This document shows positions 1 to 9,286 of a stretch of DNA of 64,000 nt, one piece after another. A program made the translations under genes and the position numbers. Each line of letters begins with the position of its first letter. The first letter of the stretch is position 1. A model generated the notes under the pieces. The model made no database searches, had not been told where the DNA came from, and saw only the letters and a program-made list of their open reading frames with translations. Source of the DNA: UBA1858 sp963976865 (GTDB taxonomy: Bacteria; Pseudomonadota; Gammaproteobacteria; UBA4575); assembly GCA_963976865.1 (NCBI GenBank), contig CAXBLY010000009.1:39447-103446 (forward strand), given 5' to 3'.

Positions 1-972
1 ACTTTACTGATGGTAGCCATCGTCGCTGCAAGTGTATTTGCGCATAACATTCATCGATACGTGAATGAGCCGATAAGCAATCAAAATGATGTAGTAGAAA
101 TTGCGGTAGATCAGGGTGCTACATTTAATCAGGTGAGTCAACGCCTGGTCGAAGCGGGATTTATTACCAATCCACTGTACTTCAAGCTGTTGGCTATGTA
201 CGAGGAGAAAACCCAGAGTATCAAGTCCGGAGAGTATCGGTTCAACACGAAGCAGTCGCCAGCACAGATTCTTGATGATCTTGTGCAGGGCAATACCATG
301 CAATACAAACTGACGATTATCGAAGGTAAGCGATTTCAGGATTTTTTTCAGCAGCTGCAGGACCATCCAAAAATCACTCGCGTCATAGACGATGTTGATG
401 ATATCAAGGCAGAGCTAAAGATTGAGCAGAGCAGTCTGGAAGGTTTGTTTTTCCCTGATACATATACATTTTCGGCTGGGACAAAAGATATTGATGTTAT
501 TCGACAGAGTCATAATTTATTGCGCGATTTTCTTGACCAGGAATGGCCCAAAAGAAGTGAAGAGTCTTTTGTATCAAGCCCTTATGAAGCGCTGATACTC
601 GCATCAATCGTTGAGAAGGAAACCTCTGTCGAATCAGAGCGGCCCGTGATTGCAGGTGTATTTATTTCACGCCTGAGTAAAAAAATGCCCTTGCAAACGG
701 ATCCTACAGTGATCTACGGCCTGGGTGCCGAATTTGACGGGAATTTAACGCGCAAGCATTTGCAGACAGATAACCCTTTTAATACGTACACACGACGCGG
801 TCTGCCTCCTTCACCTATTGCACTAGTCGGCAAAGCCGCTATCCTTGCTGTATTACACCCCCAGATTACAGGTGACTTGTACTTTGTTTCCAAAAACGAC
901 GGGACTCACTATTTTTCAAAAACGTATAAAGAACACCTCGAAGCGGTACGCAAGTATCAATTGAAGAGATAA
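1..972 (+). CDS. mltG: Endolytic murein transglycosylase MltG (5'-truncated by window)
   Basis: MltG (YceG family) cuts nascent glycan strands in the inner membrane and is thought to set chain ends. The frame is open back to base 1 and the first visible residues are already inside a hydrophobic anchor (VAIVAASVF), so the true start lies upstream. Counting from the first visible ATG at base 10, the family signature ASIVEKET lies at about 199-206 and its first Glu (202) aligns with the catalytic Glu218 of the E. coli enzyme. The QTDPTVIYG block follows at about 229-237. The stop codon shares one base with the tmk start, which implies translational coupling. Family call is secure; only a few N-terminal residues are missing. 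Confidence 0.95.
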   Translation, partial: TLLMVAIVAASVFAHNIHRYVNEPISNQNDVVEIAVDQGATFNQVSQRLVEAGFITNPLYFKLLAMYEEKTQSIKSGEYRFNTKQSPAQILDDLVQGNTMQYKLTIIEGKRFQDFFQQLQDHPKITRVIDDVDDIKAELKIEQSSLEGLFFPDTYTFSAGTKDIDVIRQSHNLLRDFLDQEWPKRSEESFVSSPYEALILASIVEKETSVESERPVIAGVFISRLSKKMPLQTDPTVIYGLGAEFDGNLTRKHLQTDNPFNTYTRRGLPPSPIALVGKAAILAVLHPQITGDLYFVSKNDGTHYFSKTYKEHLEAVRKYQLKR

Positions 973-1598
973 TGGTGAAGGGACGATTCATAAGTCTGGA
1001 AGGTATTGAAGGTTCTGGTAAAAGCACCCAGTTAAATTATGTTGTTGATTACCTGCAAAACAATAAAATAGAGGTAGTGAGCACAAGAGAGCCCGGTGGA
1101 ACTCTGGTTGGTGAGAGAATTCGTGACCTGTTGCTGGACAATACGTTGCCAGGTATGCACATGGATACCGAGTTGCTGTTAATGTTCGCAGCACGCGTGG
1201 AACATGTGAAAACAGTCATTGAACCAGCGCTTGATTCAGGTAAATGGGTTATATGTGACCGTTTTTATGATGCAACCTATGCCTACCAGGGATATGGGCG
1301 TCAAATTGATTTGCAGCGCATTGACGAACTTAAACGTTTCTCAATAGGCGAACTCGTCCCCGATGTAACCCTGTTGCTGGATGTTACTCTGGATGTGAGT
1401 ATGGATCGGGTTAGCAAGCGTGGAAGTAAAGATCGATTCGAAAATGAAAAGATAGCGTTTTATAAAAAAGTCAGAGAAGGGTATCTGGCTATCGCAAATG
1501 AAAATCCCGGTCGCGTGATCTGTATTGACGCTACTCGCTCGATTAAAGAAGTACAAACCTCAATTCAGTTGAAACTTGATGAGTTACTGAATGAATAA
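972..1598 (+). CDS. tmk: Thymidylate kinase
   Basis: Tmk phosphorylates dTMP to dTDP with ATP in the cytoplasm. The 208-residue protein has the normal family length. It carries a P-loop (GIEGSGKST, residues 11-19), the TREPGGT dTMP-binding segment near 38, the DRFYDATYAYQG block near 96 and a lid-like RGSKDRFE near 149. It overlaps the mltG stop by one base and its own 3' end overlaps holB by 8 bases, giving the mltG-tmk-holB order common in gammaproteobacteria. A GTG one codon downstream is an alternative start of no consequence. Confidence 0.96.
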   Translation: MVKGRFISLEGIEGSGKSTQLNYVVDYLQNNKIEVVSTREPGGTLVGERIRDLLLDNTLPGMHMDTELLLMFAARVEHVKTVIEPALDSGKWVICDRFYDATYAYQGYGRQIDLQRIDELKRFSIGELVPDVTLLLDVTLDVSMDRVSKRGSKDRFENEKIAFYKKVREGYLAIANENPGRVICIDATRSIKEVQTSIQLKLDELLNE

Positions 1599-2583
1599 TC
1601 CGTTATATCCATGGCAGCATGAACAGTGGAATTCTTTTCTGCATATGTCCGCATCAGATTCTTTACCACATGCGATCTTGTTAAATGGCCCTGAAGGTGT
1701 GGGTAAGCATCACTTTGCGAGAAATTTAGCTGCTGCCATTTTATGTAAGCAGCCTATCGAAAGTGGGTCTGCATGCGGACAATGCAAACACTGCCTGCTG
1801 ATGGAAGCAAATACATATCCGGATTTCATGCATGTGTTGCCCGATGAAGAAAAAAACAGTATTTCGATAGATCAGATTCGGGAATTAATCAGCAAATTGC
1901 ATTTGACTCGGCATTTTGATGCTAAAAAAGTCGCTCTGGTTGAATATGCGGATTATATGAACGCAAGTGCAGCCAATGCACTGTTGAAAACGCTCGAAGA
2001 ACCACCGGAAGAGACGATAATTATTCTGGTTTCAAGTGCACCTCTCAATTTGCCAGCGACAATACGCAGCCGTTGCCAGTTTGTGCCTTTTTATTCGCCA
2101 ACAAAAGAACAGGCAATGAACTGGTTAAAAAGTGTTTCACCTGATGTGGATTGGGAACCATTGCTCAGAGTCGCACAGGGCGCTCCCTTACAAGCCATGC
2201 AATACCATGAAACAGAGTTGCTAGATCAGCGGATATCGGTAATACAAAGCTTTCTGGAGGTGTTTGAAGCCAATTCTGACCCAATCGATATTGCTGCCAG
2301 GATTGAATCAATCCCTTTTTTACTGTGTTTCCAGTGGATACAGGCCGTCATTGTAGATTTGATGAGGATAAAAGGCATTGAAAACCCAATAACACTCGAA
2401 AACCCGGACTTTTATCGGCCATTACTTGCTTTGGCGCCACGTATGCAAGTACCTTTACTCATGGAATTCTGGGAATTGATGCTGGAGCGTAGAAGAATTT
2501 TCGATAATAGCCTGAATCGACGCTTATTCACTGAATCTTTACTGATACGTAGCCGTAAACTAGCAATTAAATACTCAATTTAA
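1591..2583 (+). CDS. holB: DNA polymerase III delta' subunit
   Basis: Delta' is a clamp-loader subunit that helps load the beta sliding clamp. The 330-residue protein has an AAA+ fold with a degenerate P-loop (GPEGVGKH, 33-40), where His replaces the usual Ser/Thr, as expected for a non-hydrolysing subunit. A zinc module has four cysteines at 52, 62, 65 and 68. The sensor region reads LLKTLEEPPE, and the conserved SRCQ follows. It is translationally coupled to tmk and followed by pilZ, as in Pseudomonas. Confidence rests on the zinc module plus synteny. Confidence 0.94.
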   Translation: MNNPLYPWQHEQWNSFLHMSASDSLPHAILLNGPEGVGKHHFARNLAAAILCKQPIESGSACGQCKHCLLMEANTYPDFMHVLPDEEKNSISIDQIRELISKLHLTRHFDAKKVALVEYADYMNASAANALLKTLEEPPEETIIILVSSAPLNLPATIRSRCQFVPFYSPTKEQAMNWLKSVSPDVDWEPLLRVAQGAPLQAMQYHETELLDQRISVIQSFLEVFEANSDPIDIAARIESIPFLLCFQWIQAVIVDLMRIKGIENPITLENPDFYRPLLALAPRMQVPLLMEFWELMLERRRIFDNSLNRRLFTESLLIRSRKLAIKYSI

Positions 2584-2611
2584 ATAACAGGAATACTAAG
2601 AGAACAGACAT

Positions 2612-2956
2612 ATGGCAAACGGTGGTAGAGGCATTATTTCGCTTGCGATCAAGGATAAAGGTTCACTTTATGCTTCATATATACCCTTTGTGAAAAATGG
2701 TGGCTTATTCATACCTACCAGCAAGAATTTCAGCCTCGGCGAAGAAGTGTTTATGTTGCTGACTCTTATGGAAGAAACTGAAAGAATTCCAGTCGCAGGG
2801 CAGGTCATATGGATAACGCCTCATGGATCTCAAGGGAACAGAACGACGGGAATTGGTGTCCAATTTAGTAGTCAGGACAGTGGCGAAACGCGTACAAAAA
2901 TTGAAGCATTACTGGGTGGTGCGTTACAGGCGGATAGACCTACGCATACTATGTGA
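2612..2956 (+). CDS. pilZ: Type IV pilus assembly protein PilZ
   Basis: This is the small PilZ protein required for type IV pilus biogenesis in Pseudomonas and Xanthomonas. The 114-residue sequence matches the family from KDKGSLYASYIPF to the characteristic C-terminus RPTHTM. The RxxxR and (D/N)xSxxG c-di-GMP-binding motifs are absent, as in classical pilus PilZ, so it probably acts through protein contacts rather than by binding c-di-GMP. It sits 28 bases after holB. The usual next gene tatD is missing and sucA follows. No pilus structural genes are in the window. Confidence 0.92.
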   Translation: MANGGRGIISLAIKDKGSLYASYIPFVKNGGLFIPTSKNFSLGEEVFMLLTLMEETERIPVAGQVIWITPHGSQGNRTTGIGVQFSSQDSGETRTKIEALLGGALQADRPTHTM

Positions 2957-3047
2957 TTATTTTGTCTTTAATTTGTATGGCTTGCTTTCTGTTCGGCTAA
3001 AAATATAAAATTTAACTATACAAATAAAATATAAAATAGATGCTGCA

Positions 3048-5897
3048 ATGAGTCATATAAACAACCAACATATTTATGGTCTCAATGCGGAATATATTGA
3101 ATCTTTATATCAGCAATACAGTAAAGACCCGTCATCAGTCAGCCAGTCCTGGCAGCAATACTTCAGCCAGCTGGAAGTTAAAAAAGATGCTCAGTTAAAT
3201 GAGTTGCATCATGCGATAAGAGCAGACATCTCAGATGGGTTGCGTAATCCGGGTGCACAGACAGGTACTTCACATCATTCAGCGTCCACTCTGCGTCATC
3301 AGGAAAAACAACGTGCTGTATTACGTCTGGTTCGCGCCTATCGACGATTAGGCCATCGTCAGGCAGAAATTGACCCGCTTTATGGCGATGACCGAATTCA
3401 AATTGAATTGCTGAATCCCGAACATCATGGTTTATCTTCGTCTGATTTGAACGAAGAATTTTTTATATGGGAAAAAGAAACAGATAGGAAGCAGTCGTTA
3501 AGTTCGATCATTAATCTTATGTCAACGACCTATTGTGGAAGTATAGGCTCTGAAACAGAACACATTTCAGATCCGGGACAGAAAATCTGGTTGCGCAAAT
3601 ATCTGGAGTCCAGCTACGCCAGTTTGAATCTGGGTGTCGAGAAAAAGAAACGCATTCTGACAAGGTTAATTGCTGCCAATGCGCTAGAGGTATTTCTGCA
3701 CCGTAAATATATTGGCCAGAAGCGATTCTCTCTGGAAGGAGGGACAAGTTTAATTCCCTTGCTGGATACTTTGATTCAAAGTGCTGGCGATCACGGTGTC
3801 AGAGAAGCAATTATTGGAATGGCTCATCGCGGCCGGCTCAATGTCCTGGTTAATATCATGGGTAAAAGTCCTCAGGAATTATTTCAGGAATTTGAAGGAA
3901 ATGTTGATACAGAAGTAGGTTCTGGCGATGTTAAATACCATAAAGGGTTTTCGATAGATTTAAAAACAAATAAAAGACCTATTCATACGATTCTGGCTTT
4001 TAACCCTTCACATCTGGAAATTATTGATCCGGTCGTGGAAGGCTCTGTGCGTGCCCGGCAGGAGAGACGCAAGGATAAACATCATAAACAGGTGATCCCC
4101 GTGCTTATTCATGGTGATGCTGCATTTGCCGGGCAGGGTGTTGTCATGGAAACACTTAATCTGTCCAGTACAAGAGGGTATACCACCGGCGGCACAATCC
4201 ATATTGTTATTAACAATCAAATCGGATTTACTACCAGTGACCCACTTGATTCTCGCTCAACACTGTACTGCACCGATGTGGCAAAAATGGTTCAGGCACC
4301 AATACTTCATGTTAATGGGGATGATCCTGAAGCAGTAGTATTTGCGACACAGCTTGCGATGGATTATCGCGTGAAATTTGCGTGTGACATTGTCATTGAT
4401 ATGATCTGCTATCGTCGTCATGGACATTCAGAAGCAGATGAACCAGCCATTACTCAGCCACTGATGTATCAGCGTATTCGCAGTAAAGATAGTGTTGATC
4501 AAATGTATTTTAAGCAACTGCTTGAAGAAGGTATTGTCAATCAGAATGAGTATGATGATATTGAAAAGGAATATATTGATAAACTAAATATCGGTAAACC
4601 AGTCTGTTCTGAAATTGCCAAACGTAGTCGTTCAAAGTATGTCGTTGATTATCAGCCCTTTAAAGGCACTGACTGGAAGCAGCAGGTAGATACATCAATC
4701 ACAAACGATACGGTTCAGCAGCTGGGTAAAGTGCTTACTACAGTTTCAAAGAAATTTTCAGTACATAAAAACGTACAAAAAATCATTGATCAACGTAAGC
4801 TCATGGCTGATGGTTCAGCACCAGTTGACTGGGGCTTTGCAGAGATGCTTGCTTATGGCTCACTGCTTCAGGAAGGTTACCCTGTTCGTCTGTCAGGACA
4901 GGATAGTGTGCGTGGAACATTTTCACACCGTCATTGTGCGTTCCACGATCAGAACAATGGTAAAGTGTATATTCCGTTAAGAAACATTTCCAAAGAACAA
5001 GCACAATTTTTGCCAATCAACAGCCTGCTGTCTGAAGCGGCAGTGCTTGGCTATGAAGTCGGTTATGCAGCATCAGAGCCAAACGCTTTAGTGATATGGG
5101 AAGCTCAATTTGGTGACTTTGCGAATAATGCGCAAGTGATCATCGATCAGTTTTTAAGTTCCTCGGAAGCCAAGTGGCAACGATATTGCGGATTAGTGCT
5201 GTTTCTTCCACATGGATACGATGGCCAGGGACCAGAGCATTCATCTGCGCGGATGGAGCGATATCTGCAGTTATGTGCCGAGGAAAATATGCAGGTGTGT
5301 ATGCCAACAACACCTGCTCAACATTTTCACTTGCTGCGTCGACAAATGCTGAGGCCATATCGAAAGCCATTAGTGGTACTGACACCGAAAAGTCTGCTTC
5401 GTCATCCAAGCTCCACATCTTCTTTGGAAGAATTTACCCAGCAGGGATTTAAGCAGGTTATTACCGTTTATGATGAAAAAAATATTCCAAAAGTGACCAA
5501 ACTGCTTTTATGCAGCGGCAAAGTCTATTATGACCTCATGGAAAAAAAGAAAAAACATGATTTGAATCATATAGAAATTATAAGAATTGAACAGTTATAC
5601 CCATTCCCTGGTGATGAGATTAAAATAGAGCTGGCAAAATTCAGGCATGTTACTGATATTGTCTGGGTTCAGGAAGAACCCAGAAATCAGGGAGCATGGT
5701 TTTATATGCAGTCACGACGCAATTTGCCGGATTGCATTCATTCGAATCAGAGAATACGTTATGCAGGCAGAGATTATTCAGCGTCTCCAGCTGCCGGTTA
5801 CATGCAGCTGCACAGAGAGCAACAAAGCAGACTGGTGAATGAAGCGCTAGGTTTGTCAGGTGGTACCAAGCATGTTGAACTTAAAAGTGTTAGTTAA
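3048..5897 (+). CDS. sucA: 2-oxoglutarate dehydrogenase E1 component
   Basis: The thiamine-diphosphate E1 subunit decarboxylates 2-oxoglutarate and transfers the succinyl group to the lipoyl arm of SucB. The 949-residue length is typical. Visible landmarks are the N-terminal YIESLYQQY segment, HRGRLNVLVNIMGK, HLEIIDPVVEGSVRARQ, the ThDP/Mg motif GDAAFAGQG followed by NNQIGFTT, and the C-terminal VWVQEEPRNQGAW. It is followed after 24 bases by sucB and then lpdA, so the whole complex comes from one operon. Unlike many relatives, no sdh or sucCD genes flank it here. Confidence 0.97.
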   Translation: MSHINNQHIYGLNAEYIESLYQQYSKDPSSVSQSWQQYFSQLEVKKDAQLNELHHAIRADISDGLRNPGAQTGTSHHSASTLRHQEKQRAVLRLVRAYRRLGHRQAEIDPLYGDDRIQIELLNPEHHGLSSSDLNEEFFIWEKETDRKQSLSSIINLMSTTYCGSIGSETEHISDPGQKIWLRKYLESSYASLNLGVEKKKRILTRLIAANALEVFLHRKYIGQKRFSLEGGTSLIPLLDTLIQSAGDHGVREAIIGMAHRGRLNVLVNIMGKSPQELFQEFEGNVDTEVGSGDVKYHKGFSIDLKTNKRPIHTILAFNPSHLEIIDPVVEGSVRARQERRKDKHHKQVIPVLIHGDAAFAGQGVVMETLNLSSTRGYTTGGTIHIVINNQIGFTTSDPLDSRSTLYCTDVAKMVQAPILHVNGDDPEAVVFATQLAMDYRVKFACDIVIDMICYRRHGHSEADEPAITQPLMYQRIRSKDSVDQMYFKQLLEEGIVNQNEYDDIEKEYIDKLNIGKPVCSEIAKRSRSKYVVDYQPFKGTDWKQQVDTSITNDTVQQLGKVLTTVSKKFSVHKNVQKIIDQRKLMADGSAPVDWGFAEMLAYGSLLQEGYPVRLSGQDSVRGTFSHRHCAFHDQNNGKVYIPLRNISKEQAQFLPINSLLSEAAVLGYEVGYAASEPNALVIWEAQFGDFANNAQVIIDQFLSSSEAKWQRYCGLVLFLPHGYDGQGPEHSSARMERYLQLCAEENMQVCMPTTPAQHFHLLRRQMLRPYRKPLVVLTPKSLLRHPSSTSSLEEFTQQGFKQVITVYDEKNIPKVTKLLLCSGKVYYDLMEKKKKHDLNHIEIIRIEQLYPFPGDEIKIELAKFRHVTDIVWVQEEPRNQGAWFYMQSRRNLPDCIHSNQRIRYAGRDYSASPAAGYMQLHREQQSRLVNEALGLSGGTKHVELKSVS

Positions 5898-5910
5898 TAC
5901 TAATTTAAAT

Positions 5911-5924
5911 AAGGAAATACATTG
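5911..5924 (+). promoter_or_regulatory. Shine-Dalgarno and TTG start of sucB
   Basis: AAGGA at 5911-5915 lies 6 bases before a TTG codon at 5922. The protein reads MAIDIKIPEFSES from that TTG, which is the expected N-terminus for the lipoyl domain, and no in-frame ATG or GTG lies between the sucA stop and this point. The rare TTG start is therefore well supported and may lower sucB translation. Confidence 0.75.
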
Positions 5925-7142
5925 GCTATAGATATAAAAATTCCCGAGTTTTCCGAATCAATCAGTGAAGGTACGATCAGTTCATGGTTAAAAAAAGTCG
6001 GTGACTCAGTCGATGAAGGTGAAACACTGGTTGAAATAGAAACTGATAAAGTTTTACTGGAAATTCCTTCTCCAGCGTCCGGGGTTGTTGAAAAGATTAT
6101 AAAAAATGAAAATGACACTGTTAACAGTCATGAAGTGATTGGGAAGCTGGCCCAGTCAGATCAAAAAGAAACGCAGGCTGACAATCAGGATTCTGAAGAG
6201 GAGAATTCTGAAGATGTTGATGATGACACTACTGAAAAAAACATCGAAAAAGAACCCGGGGAATATAAGAAAACGAGTCCTGCGGTCAGAAAAATCATTG
6301 CTGAAAAAAATATTGATGTAGAAGAGGTTGTGCCAACGGGCAAAAACAATCGAATCACCAAGCAGGATGTTTCTGCGGCAAGTGCGGAACTTAAACAAGA
6401 TAATCTGCCTCGTTCACCAGTCTCTGAAACAGCAGACAGTAGTCATGAGGTTGAGCGAGTTCCCATGAGTAGTCTGAGGAAGAAAATATCAGATCGTCTG
6501 GTCTCTGCTCAGCAGGAATATGCCATGTTAACTACCTTCAATGAAGTTAACATGAATGAGATATTGTCAATTAGAGCTAATAATAAGGACAAGTTTTTTG
6601 AGCAGCACGGAGTGAAGCTGGGATTCATGTCGTTCTTCGTGCTAGCAGCGATTGAAGCACTAAAAAAATATCCCGTGTTAAATGCATCGGTAGAGAATAG
6701 CGATATTGTTTATCATAAATATGTAGACGTTGGTATCGCTGTCAGCGCTGAACGAGGGCTGGTTGTTCCTGTAGTGCGAAACGCGGATACAAAGTCATTG
6801 TCTTCTATCGAAGTGGAAATTAATCAGCTTGCTGTTAAAGCACGCGAGAATAAACTCTCGATTGATGAACTTGTCGGTGGAACATTTACTATTACCAATG
6901 GTGGTGTGTTCGGCTCAATGTTATCAACACCTATTATTAATCCGCCACAAAGTGCAATTTTAGGGATGCATTCAATAGAAAAGAGACCTATTGTACAAAA
7001 TGACGAGATAGTCATTGCCCCAATGATGTATCTGGCATTGTCTTATGATCATCGTATTATTGATGGTCGAGAAGCTGTATTGTTCCTGAGTCATATTAAA
7101 CAAATTATCGAAGATCCTATTCAACTATTATTGCATCTGTAA
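5922..7142 (+). CDS. sucB: 2-oxoglutarate dehydrogenase E2 (dihydrolipoamide succinyltransferase)
   Basis: E2 forms the core of the complex and passes the succinyl group from the lipoyl arm to CoA. The 406-residue protein has one lipoyl domain (about 1-77) with the lipoylated Lys in ETDKVLLEI. An acidic, low-complexity linker follows, then a peripheral-subunit-binding domain starting near SPAVRKIIAEKN and reading VVPTGKNNRITKQDV. The acyltransferase domain ends with the catalytic motif SYDHRIIDGREA. It starts at TTG and its stop is followed by one base before the lpdA ATG. Confidence 0.97.
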   Translation: MAIDIKIPEFSESISEGTISSWLKKVGDSVDEGETLVEIETDKVLLEIPSPASGVVEKIIKNENDTVNSHEVIGKLAQSDQKETQADNQDSEEENSEDVDDDTTEKNIEKEPGEYKKTSPAVRKIIAEKNIDVEEVVPTGKNNRITKQDVSAASAELKQDNLPRSPVSETADSSHEVERVPMSSLRKKISDRLVSAQQEYAMLTTFNEVNMNEILSIRANNKDKFFEQHGVKLGFMSFFVLAAIEALKKYPVLNASVENSDIVYHKYVDVGIAVSAERGLVVPVVRNADTKSLSSIEVEINQLAVKARENKLSIDELVGGTFTITNGGVFGSMLSTPIINPPQSAILGMHSIEKRPIVQNDEIVIAPMMYLALSYDHRIIDGREAVLFLSHIKQIIEDPIQLLLHL

Positions 7143-7143
7143 A

Positions 7144-8562
7144 ATGAGTGAATCTAAATTTGATGTTGTTGTTATTGGTGCTGGTCCTGCAGGTTATGTC
7201 TGTGCGATTCGTTGTGCGCAGTTGGGTTTGAGTGTTGCTTGCGTAGATGACTGGTCAGATAAAAATAATAAACCCAGTCCTGGTGGGACTTGTCTTAATG
7301 TTGGATGTATTCCATCAAAAGCGTTGCTAGACTCCAGCCACCACTACTCATTTCTTACGCATCATGCTGCAGATCATGGCATTACAGCAGAACAGTGCAA
7401 TATTGATGTTGCAAAAATGCTGCAACGAAAAAACAAGGTTGTTAAGACATTAACGACGGGTGTAAAAGGATTATTAAAAAAGAACAAAGTAACATTTGTG
7501 CATGGACACGCTGTCATTAAAGCTGCCAATGAAGTGCACATCGACACGGAAGAGGGTAATCAGATACTTAATGCCGGATCAATTGTAATTGCAACAGGCT
7601 CCAAGCCATTTGAGCTTGATTTCTTGCCTGTCGACCAAGAACAGATAGTGGATTCAAGCGGTGCTTTGGACATTAAACAAGTGCCTGAACACCTGGGAGT
7701 GATCGGCGCTGGAGTCATTGGGCTTGAGATGGCCAGTGTATGGAGTCGGTTAGGTGCAAAAGTCACTATTTGGGAAGCGGCAGAGCAGTTGCTGCCAGCA
7801 GCTGATAGAGACATTGCTAAACAGGCAGATAAAATCTTTTCCGCACAGGGTTTTGATATACAACTTAATAGCAAAGTAAAATCAGCGACTAAAAACAAGG
7901 ATTCCGTAACAATCAAAGTCTCAAATGCTGAAGGCGAATCTGAAGTAAACGTTGATTGTTTACTGGTTGCAATTGGCCGTGTTGCTAATACAAAGAATTT
8001 AGGACTGGATAACCTGGGTGTTTCACAGGATTCTCGTGGTTTCATCGAAGTTGATGAAAAATGGAAAACCAGTACTGACGGTATTTATGCGATTGGAGAT
8101 GTGATTGGGGGTGCCATGCTTGCGCACAAAGGTTCAGAAGAAGGCGTCGCCCTGGCTGAACAACTGGCTAATCAACATGGACATGTAAATTATGCCGCAA
8201 TACCCTGGATTATTTATACGTGGCCAGAAATAGCCTGGGTTGGTGATAGCGAGCAAACTCTACAGGCTGGCAACGTGAATTATAAAACCGGGTCATTCCC
8301 TTTTATGGCCCTGGGCAGAGCGCGTGCCATGGGCGAAACCGAGGGCATGATAAAATTTATAGCAGATGCCAATACTGACAGGCTTCTGGGCGTTCATATT
8401 ATTGGCCCGAATGCTTCTGAATTGATAGCTGAAGCGGTAGTGGCGATAGAATCTGAATTAACAGCAGAAGATCTGGCGAGAACGATCCATGCTCATCCAA
8501 CTCTGTCAGAAGGTATGCATGAAGCTGCGCTGGATGTGGATGGAAGAGCGATACATTTTTAG
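7144..8562 (+). CDS. lpdA: Dihydrolipoyl dehydrogenase (E3)
   Basis: This FAD enzyme reoxidises the dihydrolipoyl arm of the 2-oxoglutarate dehydrogenase complex with NAD. At 472 residues it shows the N-terminal FAD motif VIGAGPAGYVCA and the redox-active disulfide in GGTCLNVGCIPSKALL. It also has a second Rossmann motif GVIGAGVIGLE, the FAD motif YAIGDVIGGAMLAHKG, and the catalytic His-Glu pair in HAHPTLSEGMHEA. It ends the sucAB-lpdA operon. Such enzymes are often shared with pyruvate dehydrogenase or glycine cleavage; neither is in the window. Confidence 0.97.
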   Translation: MSESKFDVVVIGAGPAGYVCAIRCAQLGLSVACVDDWSDKNNKPSPGGTCLNVGCIPSKALLDSSHHYSFLTHHAADHGITAEQCNIDVAKMLQRKNKVVKTLTTGVKGLLKKNKVTFVHGHAVIKAANEVHIDTEEGNQILNAGSIVIATGSKPFELDFLPVDQEQIVDSSGALDIKQVPEHLGVIGAGVIGLEMASVWSRLGAKVTIWEAAEQLLPAADRDIAKQADKIFSAQGFDIQLNSKVKSATKNKDSVTIKVSNAEGESEVNVDCLLVAIGRVANTKNLGLDNLGVSQDSRGFIEVDEKWKTSTDGIYAIGDVIGGAMLAHKGSEEGVALAEQLANQHGHVNYAAIPWIIYTWPEIAWVGDSEQTLQAGNVNYKTGSFPFMALGRARAMGETEGMIKFIADANTDRLLGVHIIGPNASELIAEAVVAIESELTAEDLARTIHAHPTLSEGMHEAALDVDGRAIHF

Positions 8563-8606
8563 CTTAATTTCTTTTCTTGGATCAAACTACTTCTGACCAG
8601 ATCATT

Positions 8607-9206
8607 ATGGCTTTCAAACTTGGATTACATAGCAATCTGGTCAAGGTACCTTTATTGCTCATCTTTTTATCGCCCTTACTCATCGCTGTCTGGCAATTTT
8701 ACAAGGACACATTGGGCGCGAACCCCATAGAAGAGATCACTCATATAACAGGAGAGTGGGCATTGCGTTTATTGCTTATCACGCTTGCCATCAGTCCTGC
8801 ACGAAAGTTATTTAGAATTAACGGCCTGATTCATTTGCGACGGTTATTCGGGATACTTTGTTTTATCTATGCATCATGTCACTTATCGATTTACGCATTC
8901 CTGGATCAATGGTTTGATTGGGAAGCCATTATAGAAGATATTAAAGATCGTCCTTATATAACTGTCGGCTTTGCTGCATATGTGCTATTAGTCCCGCTGG
9001 CAATGACTTCGACAGATGCGATGCAAAGAAAGCTTCAGGGAGCATGGGTGAAGTTGCATAAATTGATCTACCTTATTGCAATTCTTGCTATACTGCATTT
9101 CTGGTGGCTTGTTAAAGCAGACCTGCTGGAACCAATCATCTATGCTTCAATTCTTGCATTACTGCTCGGTTATCGTGTGTTAACGAGAGTCAGGCCGATT
9201 CAATAA
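8607..9206 (+). CDS. msrQ: MsrQ-like haem-binding membrane subunit
   Basis: MsrQ (YedZ) is a b-haem inner-membrane protein that passes electrons to the periplasmic methionine sulfoxide reductase MsrP. The protein has about six membrane segments and the family landmarks LGANPIEEITHITGEWALRLL, RRLFGIL, a conserved His in CHLSIYAF, and STDAMQRKLQGAWVKLHKLIYL. I chose the ATG at 8607 because the distance to the LGANP motif then matches E. coli MsrQ. A TTG at 8577 is the alternative. Neither has a clear ribosome-binding site. No msrP lies beside it, which is unusual. Confidence 0.85.
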   Translation: MAFKLGLHSNLVKVPLLLIFLSPLLIAVWQFYKDTLGANPIEEITHITGEWALRLLLITLAISPARKLFRINGLIHLRRLFGILCFIYASCHLSIYAFLDQWFDWEAIIEDIKDRPYITVGFAAYVLLVPLAMTSTDAMQRKLQGAWVKLHKLIYLIAILAILHFWWLVKADLLEPIIYASILALLLGYRVLTRVRPIQ

Positions 9207-9286
9207 TCAGTATCCAACAGGGCCTGAGCATAGGTCTGCAATAGCAATTTTATTATTCTATATTTACCGCGAGATTTATATTTTCC

